DNA from: JBBQNR01 sp963774075
GTDB lineage: Bacteria > Actinomycetota > Thermoleophilia > Solirubrobacterales > JBBDJG01
Assembly: GCA_963774075.1 (NCBI GenBank)
Contig: CAVZDP010000009.1
Location: forward strand, 248,001 to 312,000
Length of the DNA: 64,000 nt
Direction: 5' to 3'
Made by a program: the position numbers and the translations under genes. The notes beneath the pieces are model-generated. The model was not told the DNA's origin, ran no database searches, and worked only from the letters and a program-made list of their open reading frames with translations. The first letter of the stretch is position 1. Every line of letters begins with the position of its first letter. Of the stretch, positions 1 to 8,363 are shown piece by piece.

Positions 1-998
1 CGATCGGGCTCGGGCCCCTGGAGCCGCTGCTCACGGACCCGACGGTCGACGAGATCATGGTGAACGGGCTCGGCGCGGTCCTGGTGGAGCGCGCCGGGCG
101 GATAGAGCACACTGAGATTTCCTTTGGCTCGGGCGCGGAGCTGATGCACGTGATCGAGCGGATCTTGAGTCGAGTGGGCAGGCGGGTGGACGAAGCGAGC
201 CCGCTTGCCGACGCGCGCCTGCCCGATGGCTCGAGAGTCAACTGCGTCATACCTCCGCTCAGCCTGGACGGTCCCTTACTCACCATCCGTCGCTTTCGCC
301 GGCGGGCGTTCTCGATGCCGGAGCTCGTCGCCCGCGACACGCTCACGCGAGAGGTGGAGGCCTTCCTTGCAACATCCGTGTCTTCGCGACTGAATGTCGT
401 CGTCAGCGGCGGCACGGGGTCGGGCAAGACGACGTTGCTGAACGTCCTGTCTGCGCTGATCGCCCGCGGCGAGCGCGTCATCACGATCGAAGACGCGGCG
501 GAGCTGCGGCTGGCGCAGCCGCACGTCCTGCGGCTCGAGAGCCGGCCGCCGAACCTCGACGGGGAGGGGGAGGTGACGATCCGAGCCCTGGTCCGAAACG
601 CACTTCGCATGCGGCCGGATCGCATCATCGTCGGCGAGGTGCGCGGCAAGGAGGCGCTGGACATGCTGCAGGCTCTGAACACCGGTCACGACGGCTCGAT
701 GACGACGGTGCACGCCAACTCGGCCGCTGATGCGCTGCGGAGGATCGAGACGCTGGCGCTGATGGCAGACGTCGCGCTGCCGCATGCCGCCGTGCGCGAG
801 CAGGTGGGGAGCGCGCTCGATCTCGTCGTCCATCTGGCACGCGATCGGGGCGGCAATCGTGTCGTGACCTCGGTGGCGGAGGTGGTACGCGTGGCGGGAG
901 AGGCGGGCGTGCGGGAGCTCTATGCGCGCCGCGACGGCGAGCTCCAGGACATCGCGGCGCCAAGTGACTCGCTCGCCCGGCGGCTGACGCGTTCTTGA
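1..998 (+). CDS. cpaF: CpaF/TadA-type secretion ATPase (5' end cut by window)
   Basis: ATPase of a Tad/Flp pilus or type II/IV secretion machine; it powers assembly at the inner face of the membrane. The reading frame is open from base 3 and encodes IGLGPLEPLLTDPTVDEI before the first ATG at 57, which matches the conserved start of the CpaF core domain, so the true start lies left of the window. Walker A is GGTGSGKTT (about 405-435). Walker B is DRIIVGEVRG (about 618-648), followed by the His-box-like segment GSMTTVHANS. It overlaps the TadB gene by four bases (TTGA), indicating translational coupling. The family call is firm; whether the machine makes pili or secretes is not visible here because no pilin gene is in the window. 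Confidence 0.93.
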   Translation, partial: IGLGPLEPLLTDPTVDEIMVNGLGAVLVERAGRIEHTEISFGSGAELMHVIERILSRVGRRVDEASPLADARLPDGSRVNCVIPPLSLDGPLLTIRRFRRRAFSMPELVARDTLTREVEAFLATSVSSRLNVVVSGGTGSGKTTLLNVLSALIARGERVITIEDAAELRLAQPHVLRLESRPPNLDGEGEVTIRALVRNALRMRPDRIIVGEVRGKEALDMLQALNTGHDGSMTTVHANSAADALRRIETLALMADVALPHAAVREQVGSALDLVVHLARDRGGNRVVTSVAEVVRVAGEAGVRELYARRDGELQDIAAPSDSLARRLTRS

Positions 999-1879
999 GC
1001 GCGGAGCTCGCCGCCGCGCTCGCCGCCGCGGCGGCCGCTCTTGGGGGTGCGGCTCTTGTGGAGACGATCGGTCCCACCTGGCGCTTGATTCGCTCACGGC
1101 TGGATCCTCTCGGCGCTCGCCTCCTCGACTCGTTCGACCAGGCGATCCGCCCGCTGCGGATGGCAGCGGAGGCGGGTACAGCGCCGACCCCGGCCGAGCG
1201 CCTTCGGCTGCAGGGGCTCGCAGCGGCCGGCGGTCTGCTCGCGGGGCTCATCATCTCGGGACCCCTGGCAGCACTGGCAGCGGCGGGATTGGCCGGCTGG
1301 TTCGCCGGCCGCTCTCTGGTCTGGCGGCGAGAGCGCTATCGGCGCAGAGTCGACGCCGGCGCTTCGACCGCAGCGCTCGCGATCGCGGACGCCCTTGGCG
1401 CGGGCCGTTCGATTCGAGCCGCACTGCTCGCGTGCGCCGGTCGGCTCGACGGTGCGATCGGCTCAGAGCTTCGCCAGCTCGCCCACGAGCTGGAGGTCGG
1501 CGACAAGCTCGACTCCGCGCTCGAGCGGCTGCGTGAGCGCTGTCGTTCACGGCGCATCGACCTGATCGTCGCCGCCGTCCAGGTCCAGCGTCACTCGGGC
1601 GGCAGCCTGGCGGGATTGCTCCGCGAGATCGCTGCGGCAATCGACGACCAGGACCGCGTGTCCGATGAGGCGCGTGCCGCCAGCGCACAGGCTCGCTTCA
1701 CGTCAGTTGTTGTCATGCTGATGCCGTTGGCGGGCATGCTCATGGGTGAGCTCGCGTCACCGGGCTTTCTCGGCGGCATCACCAGCTCCGCCGGTGCCAT
1801 GTGGCTCGTCGCGATGGCGTTCGTCCTGCAGGCGCTCGGCCTCGGAGTCGTGCGGCACCTCGGGCGGGTCGAGACCTGA
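995..1879 (+). CDS. tadB: TadB-like type II secretion F-family membrane protein
   Basis: Inner-membrane platform protein of a Tad/Flp apparatus, partner of the CpaF ATPase. The 294-residue product starts at TTG 995, inside the cpaF stop. N-terminal hydrophobic segments (about residues 1-20 and 75-110) precede a T2SSF domain at about 130-260 containing GRSIRAALLACAGRL and QRHSGGSLAGLLREI. C-terminal hydrophobic helices follow (LMPLAGMLMGEL and WLVAMAFVLQALGLGVV). Length and order fit TadB. The downstream tadC begins two bases after its stop. Confidence 0.88.
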   Translation: MSAELAAALAAAAAALGGAALVETIGPTWRLIRSRLDPLGARLLDSFDQAIRPLRMAAEAGTAPTPAERLRLQGLAAAGGLLAGLIISGPLAALAAAGLAGWFAGRSLVWRRERYRRRVDAGASTAALAIADALGAGRSIRAALLACAGRLDGAIGSELRQLAHELEVGDKLDSALERLRERCRSRRIDLIVAAVQVQRHSGGSLAGLLREIAAAIDDQDRVSDEARAASAQARFTSVVVMLMPLAGMLMGELASPGFLGGITSSAGAMWLVAMAFVLQALGLGVVRHLGRVET

Positions 1880-1880
1880 C

Positions 1881-2762
1881 GTGGCGTCTCTGCTTGCGGC
1901 CCTCGCCGCTGTCGGTGCCGTCGCCGCGGCCGCGGAAGCGAGCGCCGGCCTTGTGGAGCGGTTTCGTTCGGGGCGCACGAACCGAGTTTCGGCCGCGGGC
2001 GCTCCACACGTGCTCGCTATCGGCATTCGCCTCGCGCGCACCGCGGCGAATGCGTTGCCTTTGGGCGCGCTTCCCAGGCGCCGCGGGGTTCAGCTTCGCC
2101 TCGAGTGTGCGGGCCTGGGCTGGGTGGGACAGCGCGACTGGCTCGCACTCAAGACGGCCGGCGCATTCGTCGCGGCGCCCATCACGATTCTCGTGGCATC
2201 CGGTGCGTCCTCTCGCCTAGCGCCGCTCGTGATCGTGGCGGGTTCCGGGGCTGGATTCCTCGCGCCCGACTTCTGGCTCGCACGCCGCGGGCGGCTGCGG
2301 ATCGAGGCTGCGCTTCGCGATTTGCCCGACATGCTCGACCTGCTCAGGGTGGCAGTCGCGGCCGGCATGCCGCCACCCCGGGCGTTGGGCTTGGTGGCCG
2401 CGCGCTTCCCGGGCACGCTGGCGAGCGAGTGGGGGAGGGTGGCCGCTCTCGTCTCACTCGGTGTCTCCCAGGACGAGGCGCTGGCTTCCCTTCGCGAGCG
2501 GCTCCCGCACGAGCGGATCACCGCCCTCGTGCAGGCGCTCGGCCGAAGCCGCGAGCATGGCGTGCCTCTCGGCCGGGCACTGGCCGCGTTGGCGGCCCGT
2601 GCGCGCCACGCTCAGCAGCAACGAGTCCGCGAGAGCGCGGCGAAGGCGGGGCCGAAGATCCAGCTCGCGGTAGCGCTGCTGCTCGTGCCGTCGGTGTTGC
2701 TGATGGTCGCCGCCGCGCTGGTCGCGGAGCTGGAGCGGTCGGGGCTGGGGCTGGCCGGGTAA
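1881..2762 (+). CDS. tadC: TadC-like type II secretion F-family membrane protein
   Basis: Second platform protein of the Tad/Flp system. I chose GTG 1881, two bases after the tadB stop, giving 293 residues; an upstream ATG at 1746 would overlap tadB heavily. The T2SSF domain is visible in the second half: DLPDMLDLLRVAVAAGMPPP, then a helix-rich cytoplasmic stretch, a conserved basic segment (ARHAQQQRVRESAAKAGPKI), and a final membrane helix ending near LVAELERSG. It is the last gene of the partial cluster; the next genes run on the opposite strand. Confidence 0.86.
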   Translation: MASLLAALAAVGAVAAAAEASAGLVERFRSGRTNRVSAAGAPHVLAIGIRLARTAANALPLGALPRRRGVQLRLECAGLGWVGQRDWLALKTAGAFVAAPITILVASGASSRLAPLVIVAGSGAGFLAPDFWLARRGRLRIEAALRDLPDMLDLLRVAVAAGMPPPRALGLVAARFPGTLASEWGRVAALVSLGVSQDEALASLRERLPHERITALVQALGRSREHGVPLGRALAALAARARHAQQQRVRESAAKAGPKIQLAVALLLVPSVLLMVAAALVAELERSGLGLAG

Positions 2763-2813
2763 CTTGGGGCAAGGCTGGCGAGGTGCCCTCCTTCCGAAAG
2801 GCTCCGACTCGAA

Positions 2814-4136
2814 TCAGCCGGGAGCCGCGACCTCCCGAAGCCCTCGAATCTGCTTCCGAGTGCATCCCTGTTTCGGGCGACGGGTACTGGCGGTTGCCCC
2901 GTTCGTCCCCCGACGCTCGCAGAGGTCGAGCGCCATGGTCGCAGAGCGGCTCGGAGCGTCATCTCGTCCTCCCGGCCTTTTGAGCAGCAGCGGAGGGCCG
3001 ATCGCGGTGTCGGTCACCTGGTCGACCGGGATCGACATGAGGCGAGGCGGCAGCGATCGCTGCTCGATCGACGCATCCGGCGGCTCGGTGCCCGTACATT
3101 CGCCCGCCGCCGATCCGGACGGACCGCCCTCCAGCGCGACGTGCCGAGCGTAGGTACCGAGATAGACGTGTGTCGGCGTCTGGGCGACAAAGAAACCACA
3201 GACCGGACCGGCGCCCTCTCTGAGCACGGCTGCCGGCTCAACCTTTAGCTCTTCCTTGGTGCGGATGAGGGTGGCGGCCGTGAGCGCCAGGCTCACAGTG
3301 AGGAAGGCAGCGACGCCAAACCAGATCCAGCGCTCACGCAGGAGGACCAGGAAACTGAAAGCGCTAGGGATCAACGCGATTCCGAGTACCGCCATGGTCC
3401 AAGGAAACGACAACCCCGTAATGGCGGCAAATAACACCGGCACGCCAAGAAGGAGAACCACGGCCATGATGGCTCGAAATATCCGTTCGGTCCGACTTTG
3501 CGCTCTAGCCATGCTCCGGTGACCGGCGAGCTGACGTTCCGCATCGGCGAAGCCCTCTCTGGCGGCGTTAGCACGGCGCTGATCAGTCGTTGCGACTTGT
3601 TGATACTGGTCGGCCGCAGCAAGGAGAGGTTGCTTGCGTGCTTCGTCTGGTTCCTGATCGGCTCGCTGCCGGGCGCCTTCGGCAAGCTGTCGCGATTCCG
3701 CTGCCTGACGTTGGAATGATGCGGCTTCCTCGGCAGCCGAGGCGACGTTCGCGGCGTAGATTTCTTCGTGCTCCTTCGCAGCGCCCAGGCGAAACTTTCC
3801 ACGCCAGCGAAGACCTTGATCGATTACGTACAGGACCCCTACCGCCAGTACGGCGACGATGACGGCGAGAGCCCCTACCTCCGCTCCCTGCGTCAGGAGC
3901 ACGGTCTTGGGAATGATGGCGACTGACTCCGTTGCGGGCAGGTCAGCCTCCGCGGCCTTGATCCACAGAATCGCTCCGCCCAGGAACGTGACCCAGCCGA
4001 GGACCCCGATACCGGTTCCAACTGCACCGAGGACCGTCAGCATGGTTTGGGGAATGCCGGTTGCCTCCCGCTGCGAGGCTGCTTCGGCGCCCGGGCTCGG
4101 TGGTTGCATCGCGTACCTGTCGGCGGCCGCGCTCAT
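2814..4136 (-). CDS. Uncharacterised multi-pass membrane protein with coiled coil
   Basis: I do not recognise this family. The start is ATG 4136, which overlaps the stop of the tyrosinase frame by four bases (ATGA), giving 440 residues. Predicted layout by eye: membrane helices at about 32-58 and 85-108; a charged, Ala/Gln-rich, heptad-like helical stretch at about 118-215 (AAEEAASFQRQAAESRQ and similar); a second cluster of three membrane helices at about 221-241, 246-266 and 270-291; then a soluble C-terminal domain of about 150 residues with paired cysteines (CGFF, GECTG). The tight overlap suggests one mRNA with the tyrosinase. It is not similar to known tyrosinase copper chaperones as far as I can see. 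An open frame in the same phase continues upstream to 4751, but that part is antisense-like and was excluded. Confidence 0.7.
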   Translation of the reverse strand: MSAAADRYAMQPPSPGAEAASQREATGIPQTMLTVLGAVGTGIGVLGWVTFLGGAILWIKAAEADLPATESVAIIPKTVLLTQGAEVGALAVIVAVLAVGVLYVIDQGLRWRGKFRLGAAKEHEEIYAANVASAAEEAASFQRQAAESRQLAEGARQRADQEPDEARKQPLLAAADQYQQVATTDQRRANAAREGFADAERQLAGHRSMARAQSRTERIFRAIMAVVLLLGVPVLFAAITGLSFPWTMAVLGIALIPSAFSFLVLLRERWIWFGVAAFLTVSLALTAATLIRTKEELKVEPAAVLREGAGPVCGFFVAQTPTHVYLGTYARHVALEGGPSGSAAGECTGTEPPDASIEQRSLPPRLMSIPVDQVTDTAIGPPLLLKRPGGRDDAPSRSATMALDLCERRGTNGATASTRRPKQGCTRKQIRGLREVAAPG

Positions 4137-5418
4137 GCGTAGGTCACGATCGAGATGCGCTTCACGTCGAGGACCGCTTCGGGTTCCTCTTCCCTCCGGG
4201 AGCCGGGTACCGGGATGCCCACGATCGTGACGCTGAGCTCGCCGCCTTCTTCCGCAGCTCCCTTCAGCGCGTCTGTGATCTTCACCCGCTTCTTCATCCG
4301 AATCGCCAATGGCAGCGGACGCCTGTCGAACCGCCTGCGCTCGTCGGGCACCTCGCAGTGACCCTCGGCGCCGTAGCAGCCGCCGTGCGCGAAGACGTGA
4401 AACGAGCCGACGTAGCTCGGGTCGCTTACCTCTGTCTCGACGCTGGCGTCTGGGTTGTTCAAGAACACGCGGCCCTCGTACGAGGAGCCCGTGTGGCGGA
4501 TTCCGCCGACCTCGAGATCCGCTCGGTCGAAATCGTCCTTCACCACCTCGGCGCTGTCGACCGGGTCCGTCACGATCCGCCCGTTGCCGTCGTCGGACGG
4601 CTGGAGCAGGACCTCGTTTCCGGCATAGTCGTAACCGAGCGCGTTCGCGTTCAGCGTGTCCCGAACGGTCAAGTTGAAGGGCTCGAGCACGATGTCGAGC
4701 TGGTCCGCCGCCGGGCTCGCGATCAACCGGTTCTGCTGCTGCCACAGCCACCAGGCACGGTCGATCATGCGTGGTGAACCCAGAAGCGGCATCGAACGCG
4801 GCGTAGGACGATTTCGCTCATCTCCCCGCCAACCCAGACATGAACCCGGTCGTGCAGGTTCTCCATGGCGTCGGAGAAGAACATCAAGTTCTCCTCGTTC
4901 ATCACATCGTCCAGCTGTTCCGGCGTCGGAAGAGAGCCAAAGCCGGGTTGCCGCTCGGTCTCCTCGATCACGGCTCTTCCTTGTCGCTGGTCCGCAGCGG
5001 TCACGAGCGTGCGAGAGCGCCGGAGCGGATTGGGGTCCCCGCCCGGCAGGGCGTCCTCGGCGAACGACTGCGGAACGGCGCGCGTGGCCGTCCAGTCCCA
5101 CCACGGGAGCGTCACTCCGGGAACCTGGTCCTGGAGTGCTTGCTCGAACCGATAAAGATAGGCGCGATGCCACGGTAGGAATAGCCGCTGGGGCGTGTGG
5201 TGCGGGCATAGCCAGTCCGGCACGCCGTGACGGCCCGCGTGGGCGAAAAACCCACGCTGATCGCCGCGGGCCTGGTCACTCACGTCTTTCATCCCTTCGA
5301 CTGCGCGTCGGAACGCGGTGAGCTCGTCTTCGGAGAGCAGATCCGCGTTCTTGCGATGCAAGATGTCGTCGCGCTCTACCCGCGCGAGGTTCGCGATGTC
5401 ATTCTGGCCGTTGCTCAT
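4133..5418 (-). pseudogene. Tyrosinase / polyphenol oxidase, disrupted by three clustered frameshifts
   Basis: Type-3 copper monooxygenase acting on phenols. The N-terminal part (ATG 5418 to about 4807) has the CuA region with HAGRHG, PHH and FLPWHRAYLYRFE, and the first CuB histidines in LHDRVHVWVGG. The frame then breaks three times within 38 bp: one extra base at 4806 after EIV; five bases instead of six at 4786-4790 after YAAFD; two instead of three at 4769-4770 after FWVHH. The frame ending at 4133 resumes with MIDRAWWLWQQQN and carries the C-terminal tyrosinase/PPO beta-domain (YEGRVFLNNPDA, YVGSFHVFAHGG). Restored length would be about 428 residues, normal for the family. All family landmarks survive, so it is a very recent pseudogene or a local sequence error. 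A Shine-Dalgarno (GGAGGTTGAGG on the minus strand) precedes the start. Confidence 0.85.
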
Positions 5419-5701
5419 CGTCGCCTCAACCTCCTAAGGCACCCCGCTACAGCCACCGTGCCCATCGTCAGGAGCAACGAGGCCGCTGGGAGCACTTCTT
5501 CGATCGGCAATATGCCTAGGTGAGCCGAGTGCATGGCGCGAGTGCTTGGTAGTGGTCTTCCACTGCGGACTCCTTACGCTCGGCGACTCGATTGGGAGCG
5601 ACGATACGGTCGGTGCCCCGCTTCTTCCACGGACCCGTACACGGATGGAGCGTGCTTTTGTACTCGTGCGGAGCTGTGCGCTCGGGGGTGGCCTATCAGG
5701 C
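5419..5701. other. Intergenic region between tyrosinase and sulfatase genes
   Basis: 283 bases separate the sulfatase stop from the tyrosinase start, both on the minus strand. I see the tyrosinase ribosome binding site near its right-of-start edge, but no convincing gene, tRNA or strong terminator. Open frames here are short and lack family features. Confidence 0.5.
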
Positions 5702-8011
5702 CTAGAACTCCCGATCCAGGGGCCAGCCCGACTCGAGCACCAGGCAGGAGCAGAACTGGACGCCTTGCGTGTTGGTCGCGGTGCCGGGCGTCCAGCGCAT
5801 GGCGCCCGTGCCCGTGCCGGTGGTGGGGATCGACGCGCCGTGTAGCTCGACCCGCACGGTGCGCGAGTCGGGCATCGTCATGGTCGAGCTCGGGAAGTCC
5901 GTGATGCCCGCGCCCTCGGTGGCGTAGTCGAACCGGCCGAGGCTGATCGAGCCGAGGGCGTTCGTGTTGGTGCCCGTCACCGTGACGAGGTCGTTCTGCT
6001 CCGCGTCCGGAGTGCCTTCCTTCTGAAGCCTCACGTTCACGGTCTGAGGTACGAGGCCGCTCCAGCCGGTGAGGATCGTGCTGGGGTTGACCGGGCTCGG
6101 GAACGTGTAGGTGATCGTGTCGCCCTCGCCGACCAGGCCGTTGCCGTTGTTGGCTTGGATATCGGTGTCCAAGATCCCGACGGTCGCGCTGGCCGTCGCC
6201 TTGTTGCCGGCCGCGTCGCGGGCCTCGGCGCTCACCCTGTGTGTCTCGAAGACCAAGGCGGAGGACGAGTTCCAGCCACCCGAAGGCGAGAACGGCCCGA
6301 TCGTGTCCTCCGGCGCGATCGGCTGGGTGCCGACCTTGAACTGCACGCCCGCTATGGCCAAGTTGTCCCACGCCTCTGCGGTGACGGGCACGACTCCCCG
6401 CACCAACGCTCCGTTGAGGGGCAGCGTGAGCTTCACCTTGGGTGGCGTCTGGTCGACGGCCGGGACCGCGCCCGGCCCGGGCGGGCAGCCGGGCGGAAGC
6501 GCCGAGTTGCCTGTGCAGAGCCGGTCCTGCGCGAGCTGCGCCGAGAGTCCCGTGGTGACGGGGTCGTTCCCGGGGTTGCCGTCGCCGAGCAGGTTGTCGA
6601 GTTGCCAGGGGTCGGCGTTCAGATCGTAGTACTCGAGGACGGGGTCGCCGTTCTCGTCGAGCCGCAACCCGGAGCCATTCTGGCGGTAGTGCTCGGTGTA
6701 CTGCAGGTCGCGCGTGAGAAGCGACGACCACGAGAAGTTCTGGTTGTCGCCCCAGTACTCGAGCAGGATCCGGTCGCGGTTCGCCCCGGCGTCGAGCAGC
6801 GACATGCCGTCGACCGGATCCGGGGGCGAGATGCCAACCGCGTCGAGCGCGGTGGGGACGAGGTCGACGTTTGCCGCGATTGCGTCGTCGACACCACCCG
6901 GCGGCACCGCCGCTTCACCGGGAGCGTGGACATAGAACGGGATGCTCTGCGAGTCGCGGTAGGGCCAGCCCTTGCCGCGAAGGCCGTGCTCGCCCCACAT
7001 GACGCCGTTGTCGGAGATGAAGATCGCGAGCGTCTTCTGCTCCTCGCCGTTGGCGACCAGAGTCGAGAAGATCTTGGAGACCATGTCGTCGACGGCCATC
7101 AAAGAGCGAAGCTGCTGCACGCGCATGCCGGGGGAGCCGACCGGATCGAATGGGTCTCCGAGAATGAACTCGTCGAACGCGGCGGGGTCGGGGTCCTGCA
7201 GGAGGCGAACCCGCTCGGGCTTGTCGCTCAGGTCGTTGGGCGCGCCGTTTCGCTCGTAGAACGCGGGGTTCGGGTCGTAGGCCGGAACGCTCGCGTCGGC
7301 GTGCCGGGCCGCCGGCGTGAACGGCGCGTGCGGCGCGATCGGCGTCACGTACATGAACCACGGACGTGAGTCCGTCCTCTCCGTCCGGCGCAGGAACCCG
7401 ACGGCCTTGTCGCGGAGGAAGTCGGTCGAGTACGTGCTGACGCTTCGCACGCGGCCGTTGTCGTTGACCAGGTAGGGCAGGTAGCCGCTGGGGCCGACCG
7501 CCCAGGAGTCCCAGTAGGGAGGGTTCTGGAGCGAGCGCCAGGAATTGAGCAGCTTGCCGAAGATCCCGGTCTCGTAACCCTCGTCTTGGAGGTAGCGCTG
7601 GATCGTCTTCGAGTGGTCGAGGTGATCGCCCTCGGGGTTCGCCTGCACGCCGGTGTTGTGGACGTAGCGGCCGGTCATGATCGACGAGCGCGCCGGGCAG
7701 CAGAGGGGGGTGGTGGCGACGGCGTGGGGGAACTTGGTGCCGCGGTTCTCGAACCAGTAGCGGGTCGAGGGCATGACCTCCATCGTGTCGGCGGCGCGCT
7801 GGTCGTCGGTGACTATGAAGAGGATGTTCGGCCGCGCCGGGAGGGCCGAGGCCTCCGGAGCGGCGGCCAGCGCGAGCACGATCGCGAGCACCAGGGCGAG
7901 CCCCACCCCGTTCCTGCAGCCACGAATCTGTCGGCTTCCCGCCGTACCGAGCACGCCCCCCAGCTCCTTCGCTCCCCCTCGCAAATCGTCCGCGCCAGAC
8001 GAGTATGCCAC
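5702..8011 (-). CDS. Secreted sulfatase with C-terminal Ig-like and accessory domains
   Basis: Type I sulfatase hydrolysing sulfate esters outside the cell. The 769-residue ORF starts at GTG 8011. A hydrophobic signal peptide lies at about residues 36-56 (VGLALVLAIVLALAAAPEASA), so a downstream GTG near residue 36 is an alternative start. Metal ligands D69-D70 sit in NILFIVTDDQ. The formylglycine motif is CCPAR, with C104 the residue to be modified, followed by SSIMTGRY and GIFGKLLNSW; a later metal-site segment reads FISDNGVMWGEHGLRGKGW. The catalytic domain ends near residue 490. After it come an Ig-like domain (PPKVKLTLPLNGALVRGVVP) and a last beta-rich domain of about 150 residues of unknown type. 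Substrate cannot be read from the sequence. No formylglycine-generating enzyme gene is in the window. Confidence 0.9.
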   Translation of the reverse strand: MAYSSGADDLRGGAKELGGVLGTAGSRQIRGCRNGVGLALVLAIVLALAAAPEASALPARPNILFIVTDDQRAADTMEVMPSTRYWFENRGTKFPHAVATTPLCCPARSSIMTGRYVHNTGVQANPEGDHLDHSKTIQRYLQDEGYETGIFGKLLNSWRSLQNPPYWDSWAVGPSGYLPYLVNDNGRVRSVSTYSTDFLRDKAVGFLRRTERTDSRPWFMYVTPIAPHAPFTPAARHADASVPAYDPNPAFYERNGAPNDLSDKPERVRLLQDPDPAAFDEFILGDPFDPVGSPGMRVQQLRSLMAVDDMVSKIFSTLVANGEEQKTLAIFISDNGVMWGEHGLRGKGWPYRDSQSIPFYVHAPGEAAVPPGGVDDAIAANVDLVPTALDAVGISPPDPVDGMSLLDAGANRDRILLEYWGDNQNFSWSSLLTRDLQYTEHYRQNGSGLRLDENGDPVLEYYDLNADPWQLDNLLGDGNPGNDPVTTGLSAQLAQDRLCTGNSALPPGCPPGPGAVPAVDQTPPKVKLTLPLNGALVRGVVPVTAEAWDNLAIAGVQFKVGTQPIAPEDTIGPFSPSGGWNSSSALVFETHRVSAEARDAAGNKATASATVGILDTDIQANNGNGLVGEGDTITYTFPSPVNPSTILTGWSGLVPQTVNVRLQKEGTPDAEQNDLVTVTGTNTNALGSISLGRFDYATEGAGITDFPSSTMTMPDSRTVRVELHGASIPTTGTGTGAMRWTPGTATNTQGVQFCSCLVLESGWPLDREF

Positions 8012-8111
8012 GCCATTGGCCCTCGGCGCGCGGGCTGCTTTCGCCGCGGCGGCGGCGGGACAACCACCCCCGAGCCACGTGCGGCGCGGCCTTTCACGGT
8101 CGCGCCATCGG

Positions 8112-8129
8112 CTGAGCCCGTCAGCTCAG
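8112..8129. promoter_or_regulatory. Perfect 6-bp dyad, candidate operator
   Basis: CTGAGC and GCTCAG separated by six bases, about 100 bp upstream of the sulfatase start and about 235 bp upstream of mraZ. This is the usual size of a dimeric repressor site. The binding protein is unknown, and chance occurrence is possible. Confidence 0.35.
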
Positions 8130-8215
8130 AATATGGAGATTTGCAGGGATAAAGCCGCTCCAGCCGGGGTGGGGTGGGGCGGCTGGATCAGCAGGTGGGA
8201 GCCTGGTGTTGCAAT

Positions 8216-8241
8216 GTGGGGGAAAGTGGGGTAAGGTGGGG
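8216..8241 (+). promoter_or_regulatory. MraZ-binding repeats (three GTGGGG boxes, 10-bp period)
   Basis: GTGGGG occurs at 8216, 8226 and 8236, each separated by four bases (GAAA, then TAAG). Tandem TGGGN boxes spaced by one helical turn upstream of mraZ are the known recognition element of the MraZ repressor, so this is the expected autoregulatory operator of the dcw operon. A degenerate fourth copy (GTGTT) lies one more turn upstream at 8206. Confidence 0.85.
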
Positions 8242-8363
8242 CCAGCTGATTGACCGACCGGGGATGGCGGGGTTCCTCCCACTCCGCCATCACCGGGCCG
8301 GAAGACAGAGTCGAGATCCGAAGCCGACACCCGTGAGGAGAGACGGAAGAAGCGGTTCGCAAG

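Larger units (their letters stand above)
8012..8363. other. Divergent control region between sulfatase and mraZ
   Basis: A 352-bp region without a gene. It carries a CTGAGC-N6-GCTCAG dyad at 8112-8129, a G-rich tract with several TGGGG copies at 8167-8180, and three 10-bp-spaced GTGGGG boxes at 8216-8241. A purine-rich stretch (GGAAGAAG, 8346-8353) is the likely mraZ ribosome binding site. I could not assign clear -35/-10 hexamers for either direction. Confidence 0.6.

Noticed and set aside
4137..4751. Upstream extension of the 440-residue membrane protein to a 645-residue frame
   Set aside because: The extra segment is Arg-rich shadow of the tyrosinase C-terminal frame; the ATG at 4136 in ATGA context is the natural start.
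4760..4815. Programmed ribosomal frameshift in the tyrosinase gene
   Set aside because: Three shifts in 38 bp would be needed and no slippery heptamer or stimulatory structure is visible.
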